Assembly (NCBI GenBank): GCA_965217135.1
Contig: OZ244249.1
Coordinates: forward strand, 248,001 to 312,000
Length of the DNA: 64,000 nucleotides
Reading direction: 5' to 3'
Origin: HXMU1420-2 sp017643305
GTDB taxonomy: Bacteria; Pseudomonadota; Alphaproteobacteria; Rhodobacterales; Rhodobacteraceae
The notes under the pieces were generated by a model that had not been told where the DNA came from, searched no databases, and saw only the letters and a program-made list of their open reading frames with translations. A program made the position numbers and the translations under genes. Every line of letters starts with the position of its first letter. Position 1 is the stretch's first letter. Shown here piece by piece: positions 32,668 to 41,068 of the stretch.

Positions 32668-34251
32668 TCAGTTCAACAACTGATTGGGCAACCACAGGGC
32701 CAATTGCGGAAACTTGAACACGATAAAAAGACCGATGAGCTGCAGAATCACGAAGGGGATGATGCCTTTGTAGATATGCTCGATCTTGACGCCGCGCGGA
32801 GCGACGCCTTTCAGGTAGAAAAGCGCGAACCCAAAGGGTGGCGTCAGGAAAGAGGTTTGCAGATTGACCGCCACCAGAATGGCAAACCAGTAGAGCACCT
32901 GTAGCTCGACCGCCGAGGTCGGCACGCCTGCGCCCATTCCCAGATGCTCTTGAAACGCAGGGGCGATTTCGCGGATCACCGGGGTGAAGACCGGCAGGAT
33001 GATCAGCGTGATTTCAAGGAAGTCAAAGAAGAAGCCCAGCAGAAAAATCACCAGCATCAGTATGCCGACCAGCATCCAGGGGCTTAGATCCATGTGCTCG
33101 ATGAAGTCGATGATCAGGTCCTCGCCGTAAAGCGCTCGGAAGAAATAGGAGAACGCGGTGGCGGCAAGGAAGATGAAGAAGATCATCGAGGTGGTCAGCG
33201 CGGTGCGATATACCACGTCGCGCAGCACTTCGAAGGTTAGCGTGCGGTTGATCCAGGCGAGGATTAGAGCGCCAAATGCGCCGACGCCTGAGGCCTCTGT
33301 CGGGGTGGCCCAGCCGCCAAAGATCGAGCCCAGCACCATCGTGATCAGGAAGACCGGCGGCACGAAGCCCCGCAGGATCGAGCCGAAATAGGTGTCGCCC
33401 TCGACCTTCCCCATGACCATCGACCAAGCAAAAATGACGAAGAACGCGATGAGGTTCCAATCAGCAATTGTGTCCAGACCACTGGCCATCAGCAAGCGCG
33501 CAAGCACGATGACGCCAACCGTCACGCCCAAAAACACACCGACGTTGCGATAGTTGATGTCCTCCAGCGCGATCATGTCGTCGGGCAGCGGCGGTGCCCA
33601 TTCTGGTTTGAAGGAGCAGACCATCAATATGTAGACGAAGTAAAGCCCGGCCAGCAGAAACCCAGGCAGGATCGCGCCTAAAAACAGGTTACCGACCGAG
33701 ATAGCCATCAGGCTGGCCATCAGCACCAGCATGATTGAGGGCGGGATCAGGATCCCCAACGTCGCCGAGGCCGCGATCGTGCCGGTGGCGAGCGGCGTAC
33801 GGTAGCCTCTGTCCAGCATCGTAGGCAGCGCTAAGAGCGTGATCATCACCACTGATGCGCCGATGATGCCAGTTGTGGCCGCTAGGATTGTTCCCATAAC
33901 CGTAACCGACAGAGCCAACCCACCGGGGACGCGTTTCAGCATGATTTGAAGGATGTGCAGCAGGTCGTATGCCACGCGCGACCGTTCCAGCATCGTGCCC
34001 ATGAAGATAAAGCACGGGATCGCAACAAGAACCGGATTCTGGATCGCGCCCGATGCACCATCACCACCCCACATGCGGTTGGGAACATTGAAGAATTCGT
34101 GAATGCTGACGATATCGAAATAGATTCCGAGAAAGCCAAACACCATCGCGACACCGCCCACGGCCATGCCCACAGGGATGCCGGTGAACAGGGTCAGCGC
34201 AAGAACCAGGAACATGTACGCGCCCAGATATTCGGTGATGTGGTCAAGCAT
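32668..34251 (-). CDS. dctM: TRAP transporter large permease (DctM)
   Basis: A 527-residue protein with about 12-13 membrane spans and the DctM signatures AIPCFIFMGTMLERSRVAYDLL, LALSVTVMGTILAATTGIIGASVVMITLLALPTML and TGTIAASATLGILIPPSIMLVL. It is longer than a typical DctM (about 430), with an extended middle loop (WAPPLPDDMIALEDINYRN), as in TakM-like subunits for 2-oxo acids. It would be the Na+-coupled transport subunit. Its ATG follows the DctQ stop by 2 nt. Confidence 0.93.
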   Translation of the reverse strand: MLDHITEYLGAYMFLVLALTLFTGIPVGMAVGGVAMVFGFLGIYFDIVSIHEFFNVPNRMWGGDGASGAIQNPVLVAIPCFIFMGTMLERSRVAYDLLHILQIMLKRVPGGLALSVTVMGTILAATTGIIGASVVMITLLALPTMLDRGYRTPLATGTIAASATLGILIPPSIMLVLMASLMAISVGNLFLGAILPGFLLAGLYFVYILMVCSFKPEWAPPLPDDMIALEDINYRNVGVFLGVTVGVIVLARLLMASGLDTIADWNLIAFFVIFAWSMVMGKVEGDTYFGSILRGFVPPVFLITMVLGSIFGGWATPTEASGVGAFGALILAWINRTLTFEVLRDVVYRTALTTSMIFFIFLAATAFSYFFRALYGEDLIIDFIEHMDLSPWMLVGILMLVIFLLGFFFDFLEITLIILPVFTPVIREIAPAFQEHLGMGAGVPTSAVELQVLYWFAILVAVNLQTSFLTPPFGFALFYLKGVAPRGVKIEHIYKGIIPFVILQLIGLFIVFKFPQLALWLPNQLLN

Positions 34252-34253
34252 GA

Positions 34254-34886
34254 TCAGACGCCTCCGGACGCCGTGTCAGAAGGGTCCCGATCAACATCGA
34301 GGTCTTCGTGATGAATGATCGACAATGAGGCCAAGGCCTCTGCCCTGACTTCTTCACGCCCCCATAGAGCGACGAAGATGCGAAGCGCGGTCGAAACAAA
34401 GGAAATCAGCAGCAGCGCAAAGCCGATAAGCAGAAAAGATTTGACGATATAACGTGCAGGGATACCCGTTAGGGACTCCGATCCTTCCCCTTGCGAAAAG
34501 GACAGCGCAACAAAGCGAAAACCAAAATAACTGATGACGATCAGAAACGGGATCCCGAGGATAATCAGTCCGCCCAATTCGACCTTCAGTTGGCGCCGAA
34601 CCGGCATCATCTCGCGGAACACATCCACTCGTACATGGGCGTTGCGCAAATAACCAAACCCCAATGCTAACAATAAAAGGACCCCATGCAGATGCCATTC
34701 TGCGTCTTGAAAAATAATTGGATTGAACCAAGCAAGATCCGCGTTTGCCATCCAGATACGCACGGCATCGATCCGTCTGGTGATCACGTCGAACATGATG
34801 ACGACGATCAAGGGAAGGATCAGCCATGCTCCCGCCTTACCAAGAAATCGCACTGGCCTGTCTAGCCAATCGCACAAGGATAACAT
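34254..34886 (-). CDS. dctQ: TRAP transporter small permease (DctQ)
   Basis: The 210-residue membrane protein has four predicted spans (WLILPLIVVIMFDVITRR, LHGVLLLLALGFGYL, LIILGIPFLIVISYFGFRFV, SFLLIGFALLLISFVSTALRIFVAL) and a DctQ-type core (DAEWHLHGVLLLLALGFGYLRNAHVRVD). The EWHLHG motif is typical of the TakQ-like group. It pairs with the large subunit encoded 2 nt downstream and follows the binding-protein gene across a hairpin-containing gap of 122 nt. Confidence 0.92.
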   Translation of the reverse strand: MLSLCDWLDRPVRFLGKAGAWLILPLIVVIMFDVITRRIDAVRIWMANADLAWFNPIIFQDAEWHLHGVLLLLALGFGYLRNAHVRVDVFREMMPVRRQLKVELGGLIILGIPFLIVISYFGFRFVALSFSQGEGSESLTGIPARYIVKSFLLIGFALLLISFVSTALRIFVALWGREEVRAEALASLSIIHHEDLDVDRDPSDTASGGV

Positions 34887-34969
34887 CTGTTCCCCCTAGT
34901 CGTGGCGCACAGCATCATGCGCTCGCGGCATCAGATTGTTTTGATTAGTATCGTGCTCAAAGCGGGGCG

Positions 34970-35001
34970 TTCACAGCCGGGCGCGTAGCACCGGCTGTGA
35001 A
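34970..35001 (-). promoter_or_regulatory. Hairpin between dctP and dctQ
   Basis: Perfect 11-bp arms TTCACAGCCGG (34970-34980) and CCGGCTGTGAA (34991-35001) enclose a 10-nt loop, 7 nt after the dctP stop. It probably protects the dctP message or partly terminates transcription, giving excess binding protein. Confidence 0.7.
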
Positions 35002-35008
35002 ACTAGTC

Positions 35009-36052
35009 TTACTTGAGGTAACCGCGGTCGCCCCAGACTTTGTACTTTTCGTGGAATTCCGAGTAGCTGTCCCAGACAACTTTCACGTCGGGGTTAGAGG
35101 CAACCTCTTCCGCCAAAACTTCTTCCCAAGCGGCTTCAAACTGGGCAAGGATTTCGTCGGACCAGGTTTTGTTCTGAACTCCGTCTGCCTCGTTTAGCGC
35201 CATCGCCTCGAATTGTGAGGCCTCGCCGTCGGCCACCATATTGATCAACTCTGCGTCACACGCCGTTTGCAGCATGATCTGATAGGCCTCTGGTAGCGCG
35301 TTCCACTTGTCCATGTTGATCAGCAGTTCATTGGTCGTAGATTGCTGATGCCAACCAGGGAAATAGTTGAACTTGGCGATCTGGTAAAAGCCCAGCGACC
35401 TGTCGATGGCGGGCATCGAGAACTCTGTCATGTCGATCGTGCCGCGCTCAAGGGCAGGATAGATGTCTGCCGCCGCCAATTGCTGCGTGGACACGCCAAA
35501 TTTCTGCATGACCTTACCGCCGATGCCGAAGATGCGCATCTTCTTGCCCTGCAGCTGATCCAGGCTGGTGACTTCTTCGCGGAACCAACCTGAGGTCTCA
35601 GGCGGGATCATACCGCACAACAGATATTTGATGCCGTCGCGGGCATAAAGCTCCTCGGCAATTTCCTGACCACCGCCATGCTTGTACCAGGCGACGAATT
35701 CCGGAGCGGCAGGACCGAAAGGCCAGGTTGCAAGGAATGCATAGGCCGAGTTCTTGCCCTGGTTCGCGCCCGGGGTCCCGAAGGCGGCGTCGATTGCGCC
35801 TTGGCTGATTGGATCAAAATACGCGTAACCGCCAGTCAGTGCGCCCGGTTCAAACACCTTGATCTTGAAGTTGCCGCCAGACATTTTCTCGACCACCTCG
35901 GCAATCCGGTGCGGCGGTGGCCCAATCACGGCGACGTTTTCACCAAAAGCTGCGTGCATCTTCCAGCGGACTTTTTCCTGCGCATCGGCAGGTGCGCCAA
36001 GCGCCAGAACGCTCGCCGCTGCCAGCGCCAATGATTTTAGTTTCCAAGCCAT
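35009..36052 (-). CDS. TRAP transporter solute-binding protein, TakP-like DctP
   Basis: The 347-residue protein has a signal peptide (MAWKLKSLALAAASVLALGAPADA) and a DctP domain of the 2-oxo/2-hydroxy monocarboxylate type: MRIFGIGGKVMQKFGVSTQQLAAADIYPALERGTIDMTEFSMP and FYQIAKFNYFPGWHQQSTTNELLINM. The conserved Arg of MRIFGIG contacts substrate carboxylate in the family. The frame is open 20 codons farther upstream, but the signal peptide fixes the ATG at 36052. It is the first gene of dctP-dctQ-dctM-hydroxyacid dehydrogenase, preceded by a GntR-type site. Confidence 0.92.
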   Translation of the reverse strand: MAWKLKSLALAAASVLALGAPADAQEKVRWKMHAAFGENVAVIGPPPHRIAEVVEKMSGGNFKIKVFEPGALTGGYAYFDPISQGAIDAAFGTPGANQGKNSAYAFLATWPFGPAAPEFVAWYKHGGGQEIAEELYARDGIKYLLCGMIPPETSGWFREEVTSLDQLQGKKMRIFGIGGKVMQKFGVSTQQLAAADIYPALERGTIDMTEFSMPAIDRSLGFYQIAKFNYFPGWHQQSTTNELLINMDKWNALPEAYQIMLQTACDAELINMVADGEASQFEAMALNEADGVQNKTWSDEILAQFEAAWEEVLAEEVASNPDVKVVWDSYSEFHEKYKVWGDRGYLK

Positions 36053-36079
36053 AAATTCCTCCCAGCAGGTTGTTTGTAA

Positions 36080-36110
36080 AACTACCATACAAACTGGCAT
36101 ACAATATATC
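36080..36110. promoter_or_regulatory. Probable GntR operator upstream of dctP
   Basis: The 28-nt distance to the dctP start contains ACCATACAA and ACTGGCATACAAT (36093-36105). The 13-mer ACTGGCATACAAT occurs again at 37078-37090 in front of the gntR gene. CATACAA-type half-sites (TTGTATG on the other strand) resemble FadR-subfamily operators, so both copies are likely bound by the local GntR protein. Confidence 0.65.
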
Positions 36111-36349
36111 AATTATCAGTACAGTGTTCTGACGTGTAGGTGGAAATCACCCTAACAAACTGCTTTTAAAGGTTATTCTTGAGCTCTTTGGACCTTCACC
36201 TACGGTGCGACGCAGATATTGATTGCAAGCAATGCCCAATAACCGAGCATTACATGGCCAAAAAAGCCCGGCGATTCGGATTCGAACAGATGAGTTATCA
36301 GGTGCGATAACGCGACCTGAACAAAAGCTGGCTTCCTACTCTCAAAAGC

Positions 36350-37012
36350 TCAGCGGATATCCTCGCTCGCGAGTTGATACCAATATGACCCCGGACCTCG
36401 TCCGATGTTGCTTTGCAACCCATCCCGGGCGGCTTCAAAGTCACCCGCGCCGACCGCGCGCGAAATCAGTGAGTGCTCTTCAAAAGATTGCCGGATCAAG
36501 TCAGGATGTCGGGCAAGTCTGTTTCGAAGTGCGGCCATTTTGATGGCGATATTGTTGTTCGCCTCTACCAGATACTCGTTGCCTGAATGCGCGAAAATAA
36601 TTTCGTGAAACGCCGTATCCAACGAAAGATACTCTGCGACGTCCTTCGCTTCAATGGCAGCAATCATTTTGTCCACGCAATTCGCCAAGCTCGCCACTAG
36701 TCCTGCACGATCATGTTTGAAACACTCAACGAGTGCTGCGTGTTCCAAATAACCGCGCGCATCGCATATCTTCTTCAAGTCGACGCTCTCGAGAGAAAAA
36801 ACGCGAGTTCCCCTTTGCGGCAGAACCACGACCAGCCCGTCCTTTTCAAGCCTGTTGATAGCCTCTCGAACCGGGGTTCGGCTAACATTCAATCGCTCCG
36901 CAATGCCGGCTTCGGACAGGCTGCTTCCCAATTCTATCTCGCCGTTGACGATCCCGCCTCGCAAGTCCTCTGCGACTAGTTCTGTTAGTGACTTGGGGCG
37001 CTCGATGGGCAT
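36350..37012 (-). CDS. GntR-family regulator, FadR/FCD subgroup
   Basis: The 220-residue protein resembles the other FCD-GntR of the window (shared ERPKSLTELVAEDLR-type start, SLDTAFHEIIF, EEHSLISRAV). The HTH covers about residues 20-75 (LSEAGIAERLNVSRTPVREAINRLEKDGLVVVLPQRGTRVF). In the FCD domain, the last metal-site position, usually His in LLxHI, is Asn (LQSNIGRG), so metal binding may be weakened. It is upstream of the TRAP/dehydrogenase operon on the same strand, with 297 nt between its stop and dctP, and shares a sequence element with that promoter, suggesting it controls it. Confidence 0.9.
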   Translation of the reverse strand: MPIERPKSLTELVAEDLRGGIVNGEIELGSSLSEAGIAERLNVSRTPVREAINRLEKDGLVVVLPQRGTRVFSLESVDLKKICDARGYLEHAALVECFKHDRAGLVASLANCVDKMIAAIEAKDVAEYLSLDTAFHEIIFAHSGNEYLVEANNNIAIKMAALRNRLARHPDLIRQSFEEHSLISRAVGAGDFEAARDGLQSNIGRGPGSYWYQLASEDIR

Positions 37013-37523
37013 TTCTTAAGGGTCTCTCGAAAGGAGTTTTGCGCCAGAAAAGTGTCGCGTCCGAGGAGTTTAGGGTTACTGGCATACAATGCACAACGCA
37101 TAAATGTCCTAGCGGCATCAGCCGCTTAAAGGCCCTCATTTTTCGGGGCAACATGCAATGTTTGCAAGTGAATAACTCCAAGATTTCGGTTTTCACGGTT
37201 GATTTAGAACACCCTCGATGGCTCTCGAAGATTGATCAGCCCAAAAATAACAAACCCGTTACCAGAAAAGTTTGCCCACACTTTCGTTGGTTAACGCTCC
37301 AATCGACGCTTCCGGAGTTAGCGCAATCGAATTGCGAAGGTTATTCACAGTGCAGCCATTTAACTTTTTGAGTTGAACGGCAGGTCTGTCCCGCATCGGA
37401 GACATACGCCGCAAACGCAGCGAGCGGCCGGATTGTGTTTTGGCTCATTTACACGATTTGAATGTCCGGCTTCAGAACTAAACAATGGCTCATCTGATCG
37501 GAAGACCTCACCGCAACGCACAT
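37013..37523. other. Intergenic region upstream of gntR
   Basis: No convincing gene is seen in these 511 nt. The only recognisable element is ACTGGCATACAAT at 37078-37090, identical to the sequence before dctP, about 65 nt upstream of the gntR start. The rest is lower in GC than its surroundings and contains scattered stop codons in all frames. Confidence 0.55.
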
Positions 37524-37928
37524 TCAGCTCGGTGGGTTTTGCGCCATTGCGGCGAGGTCGAGCAGTGCGCTGAGAGCGGTTTTGAACGGTTCTACGGTTT
37601 CGATCTCGTCCCGAATTGTTGCCATGCGAAACATGGCAAGAATGCCGAGTTCCGCATCAGACAGCGGCAGACCCAGAACGTCTGTCAGCACCGCGTGGAC
37701 GTTCGGGTTGTGTTCAGCGATTGCTTCGATCAGAAACTCCTGCTCATCAACACCAAGCGCCTGGGCGAGGGCGGGGATCCGGTCGAGGGGCACCATCATA
37801 TCACCGGACTTCATCATCGATATCACGTTGGCATGGTGGAAGCTTGCCCGGTCGGCGACCTCCCTCTGGGTCACGTCGGACGAATCGATTGCCCTTCTCA
37901 GGCGGTTGGCTGTGGGGCTGAACGTCAT
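37524..37928 (-). CDS. Small XRE-type helix-turn-helix protein
   Basis: A 134-residue protein with an N-terminal XRE/Cro-like HTH: TANRLRRAIDSSDVTQREVADRASFHHANVISMMKSGDMMVPLDRIPALAQALGVD (about residues 6-61), followed by a mostly helical C-terminal part (DAELGILAMFRMATIRDEIETVEPFKTALSALLDLA). It lacks any partner gene nearby; both sides are long non-coding stretches, as often seen for orphan phage- or plasmid-derived regulators. The target is unknown. Confidence 0.75.
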   Translation of the reverse strand: MTFSPTANRLRRAIDSSDVTQREVADRASFHHANVISMMKSGDMMVPLDRIPALAQALGVDEQEFLIEAIAEHNPNVHAVLTDVLGLPLSDAELGILAMFRMATIRDEIETVEPFKTALSALLDLAAMAQNPPS

Positions 37929-38440
37929 CTGAGTAAATCCTGTTGCATTGTGCCGTATGATATCGTTCTAGCCGGTGGTCAGAGATCCTAGGGATGATGC
38001 GTGCCATGTGGTGAGCTGGGTATTGATAAACTAATGTTGCAGTCACCCAGCGGAGTTATCGGTTTTAAATGTAAGGATCCGATCGGCCACCACTGCGGGA
38101 ATCGGGAGTGCATTATTACGCTCTCTCCATCCTTCTAAGACTTCGAACTTTCATCCTGCCGTCGTTGGTTCTGATACAGGTCGTCCCGCGTCATTCAGGC
38201 CGTCTTGTTTGATAGAGCAATGTTCAGGCGATGTCTTTGTCCAGCTGTTGCCAAGTATAAGGGTCCTCATAACGCAATAAGCAGACGGGGTTGCGACGGG
38301 TTTAGGGCGCACATAGATCAGGTCTTCGGAATGAGATCATATCAAATTGAAGCCATTTTCTATCGATCTGACGTTCAATGAACGCCCTGCCTGGGCAGCG
38401 GCCGCAGAAGATCTGACGCTGGCCTATAAGCCGCTTCGAC
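37929..38440. other. Intergenic region with possible small remnant frame
   Basis: No firm gene. From a TTG near 38346 a short frame reads LKPFSIDLTFNERPAWAAAAEDLTLAYK and stops at about 38464, overlapping the start of the rep-like fragment. Because it reads like ordinary protein, it may be the 5' part or a neighbour of that decayed gene. The rest shows no feature. Confidence 0.4.
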
Positions 38441-38860
38441 TTGGGGGCGGAGAAGGTGTCAGGTGAGCAACCCATTCTCGCCGGTAGAACCATCATGCGG
38501 CCTGCAGTCGACCTGAACTTGTACCGTTGCAAGGCAGTCCTTGATTGGCTTGAGATCCGGCTGGAGACGTCAGGTCGTCATCAGGCGTTGAACATTCATC
38601 GCAAAGCTCAGGGGATCCTGAGCGCGCAAGGTTCGGCGGCCACCCTGTTCGTGTATGGTCCCCGGCGCGAGGCTCGCTACATTGGCAGCAGCTTCATCCT
38701 CAGGATCCAGCAGCCACAGTCTCACCAACTGGTGCCGTTCCTGAAAGCGGTGGTGGCGGAATATGCGCCGGATACACTGTCAGTCGCAGACCTGATCGTA
38801 GAAGGCATCGAACTGTCGGTCGATTTTTACGCCGCCCGCGACACCACAGCGGCGCCGCTA
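38441..38860 (+). pseudogene. Fragment of a rep-like gene (copy 1, N-terminal part)
   Basis: The frame encodes MRPAVDLNLYRCKAVLDWLEI, RHQALNIHRKAQGILSAQG, YGPRREARYIGSSFILRIQQP and LVPFLKAVVAEYAPDTLSVA, then IEGIELSVDFYAA. The second part is clearly homologous to a minus-strand fragment at 54952-55407 (LVRFLKALIAEYAPKTPAVA, then GFELSVDFYIKPMYGQ). The pattern (IE-x-SVDFY, and TTSYIGVRN in the other copy) is reminiscent of rolling-circle replication initiators of small phages or plasmids, but I do not firmly recognise the family. After about 38860 protein-like character is lost, though the frame stays open to 39145 under the TetR gene. Probably a truncated relic. Confidence 0.5.
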
Positions 38861-39055
38861 CCGTGGCCGAGTATTGCTCCGCCGTTCACAGTTCACCGTA
38901 GATCATGCAAACCTGGGTCAGATTTGTTTAAACTTCACCTTGTCCGAGCTTTGAGGGATGTCTCTAATGAACGCTCGGTCACGTTCACCAGATATTGGTC
39001 CAAACCGCTGCCAAAGGTGGCAACGCGGCCATCTTATCGAAATACTGCTCGACCA

Positions 39056-39661
39056 TTAGAGTCCGTTTTTGGTCGGCAATTCGGGAATAATGTCCAAAAT
39101 ACCCGCTTCAAGCATATCGTCTTTTTTGAAACGGTTCGCTGTTAGAAGTTGCGCGTATCCGTGTACCAGGCTCCACAAGAACATCTGTTGTTTCGCGTCA
39201 ACCTTGGCTGGATCTCCAGCAAAGTGTCCGAAGTCCTTTGAGATGTCTGCAAGGATAACAAAGCACTTACCGACATGCCGCAGCAGATCTGGATCGTCCG
39301 AAGACACGCGGTCGCGCGCAAACATCAATTCATACAATGCCGGATGATCCTGTGCGAAGGCCACATAGCCGAGAAGCGCGGTTTCTCGACGCGTATCACG
39401 GTCCGCCGCGTCAATTAGATTGCGACGCATATAGGTTTCCAATTCGGCGTAACCCTGTGCCGCAAGCGCCGTGAGGAGTGCGGCTTTGTTCGCAAAATGG
39501 TTTTGCGGCGCAGTGGCACTCACACCGACCGCTTCGGCACATTTTCGCAATGAGAGCCCGCTATGGCCCTCGGACTCAAGCAGACGCCGTGCCGCGCTCA
39601 GCAGGGCGTCCCTGAGATTGCCGTGGTGATAGGGCCTGGTATCTCTGGCTTTAGTCTCCAT
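39056..39661 (-). CDS. TetR-family transcriptional regulator
   Basis: The 201-residue protein has a TetR HTH (HHGNLRDALLSAARRLLESEGHSGLSLRKCAEAVGVSATAPQNHFANKAALLTALAAQGYAEL) and a TetR_C-like effector domain (YVAFAQDHPALYELMFARDRV). The start METKARDTRPYHHG is taken at 39661; the frame is open much farther upstream but overlaps the divergent gene. Only 92 nt separate it from the alpha/beta hydrolase start, with a TTGACA box at 39683-39688 in the hydrolase direction. It probably represses the hydrolase and itself. Confidence 0.9.
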   Translation of the reverse strand: METKARDTRPYHHGNLRDALLSAARRLLESEGHSGLSLRKCAEAVGVSATAPQNHFANKAALLTALAAQGYAELETYMRRNLIDAADRDTRRETALLGYVAFAQDHPALYELMFARDRVSSDDPDLLRHVGKCFVILADISKDFGHFAGDPAKVDAKQQMFLWSLVHGYAQLLTANRFKKDDMLEAGILDIIPELPTKNGL

Positions 39662-39753
39662 ATGTGCAGTGTAAACTTTTTCTTGACATACGCGCAAGAG
39701 CGTGGATACGGATATGTACATTGAAAATATGCAGCGCACACATAGGAGTTGAG

Positions 39754-40776
39754 ATGAAAAAAATGTTGATTTACGCGCTTGGAGCAATTGTCGGTCTTGG
39801 AGTTCTGACAGCGGCTTTCTGGTATACCAACCCGATGGGTCTGCGGGACACAGTCCTTGCAAACCAGATCGTAAAGATGAGGGTCGCACCCAGCCGATTG
39901 AGCAACCCCAAAAATCCCGCTGATTATGGGATGAAGTATAGCGATGCTGACATCATAACCGAAGACAACGTGCGCCTCAGTGCCTGGGAAATCCCTGCTG
40001 CGTCCCCATCGGATCAGACGGTCATCCTAAACCACCCTTTGACCACAACCCGCTATGGCTCGGAACAAGGGCTTGATGGCGTTTCGGCGGAGTTCCTGCC
40101 CATGGTTAAACACCTGCATGATGCGGGGTACAACGTGGTGATGTACGATCATCGCGGTCAAGGTGACAGCGACGGAGGGTTGGGGCGCAACTCGAAGGGC
40201 TCCGAAGTGCCGGTTGGCGCTGGCGTTACAGAGTGGCAAGATGTTGTGGCCTCTCTCAATTACGTCCTCGACCATCCGAATTTCGGAGATGACGAAATCA
40301 TCTTCATGTCGCAGTGCATGGGGGCGAACGCAACATTCTTGGCGTGGCAGAATGCACCCGAACTGTTCGATAATCCACAAATCAAAGCGCTTGTCGCGAA
40401 CCAGCCGACGCTGTCCTACAACATGACCGACCGTTTCATCCAGGCCAAGATTGGCATCGATCTGGTAGATCGCGTCCTGGAAACCCAACGCGAAAAATAC
40501 GGTTTTGGTTTTGCGAACGCGTTGGAATCGGTTCCAAATGTCACGGTGCCGATCCTGTTCTCACAGGTTGAAAAGGACCAGTACACCTTCAACACGGAAA
40601 CCGGGCAGAACGACATTCAGGAGATCATCGACGCGTCAACATCCGAAAACGAGGTCATCTGGATTGGACCAGAACATCCAAACGCGTTCGGATCAGGCAT
40701 GCGCTTTGATGGATACCAGTACTTCAATCAGCATCCGGAACAGCTGTTGGATTTCATGTCACGTCAGTTCAGCTAG
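39754..40776 (+). CDS. Alpha/beta hydrolase with N-terminal membrane anchor and Cys nucleophile
   Basis: The 340-residue product begins with a membrane anchor or signal segment (MLIYALGAIVGLGVLTAAFW). The hydrolase core shows LNHPLTTTRYG (oxyanion region), YDHRGQGDSDGG and a nucleophile elbow FMSQCMGANATF with Cys188 where most members have Ser. A possible acid is in SQVEKDQ and His in PEHPNAFG. Cys at the elbow is seen in dienelactone hydrolases. A ribosome site AGGAG lies 7 nt before the ATG. It is divergent from the TetR gene and followed by a terminator, so it is monocistronic; substrate unknown. Confidence 0.82.
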   Translation: MKKMLIYALGAIVGLGVLTAAFWYTNPMGLRDTVLANQIVKMRVAPSRLSNPKNPADYGMKYSDADIITEDNVRLSAWEIPAASPSDQTVILNHPLTTTRYGSEQGLDGVSAEFLPMVKHLHDAGYNVVMYDHRGQGDSDGGLGRNSKGSEVPVGAGVTEWQDVVASLNYVLDHPNFGDDEIIFMSQCMGANATFLAWQNAPELFDNPQIKALVANQPTLSYNMTDRFIQAKIGIDLVDRVLETQREKYGFGFANALESVPNVTVPILFSQVEKDQYTFNTETGQNDIQEIIDASTSENEVIWIGPEHPNAFGSGMRFDGYQYFNQHPEQLLDFMSRQFS

Positions 40777-40816
40777 AAGAATTGGCAGGCTCCAACCTGA
40801 GTACTGCAAACAGAAG

Positions 40817-40856
40817 AAACGAACCTTCCGGCAATAATCCCGAGGGTTCGTTTTTT
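40817..40856 (+). terminator. Rho-independent terminator after the hydrolase gene
   Basis: Arms AAACGAACC (40817-40825) and GGTTCGTTT (40845-40853) form a stable stem with the loop between, followed by a run of T (TTTTTT within 40851-40856). It lies 41 nt after the hydrolase stop. Confidence 0.8.
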
Positions 40857-41068
40857 CCGCGTCTCGGTCATAACGCGAATTTCAACGAACGTCTGGTGTC
40901 TGAAAGAAGCTGCCGCTCGTTGTCGGAACCGTATGAACTTAGTTTCGTGTGATCGGGGAGCCGGCGTTTTAAGCAGTCGCTGTTTTCAATTCGGCACTGC
41001 GGCGTCCTGCAATAAAAGATGGAATATGTAACGATTAGGTCTTGCGCGACAACGGACCTTGGGTTCGG

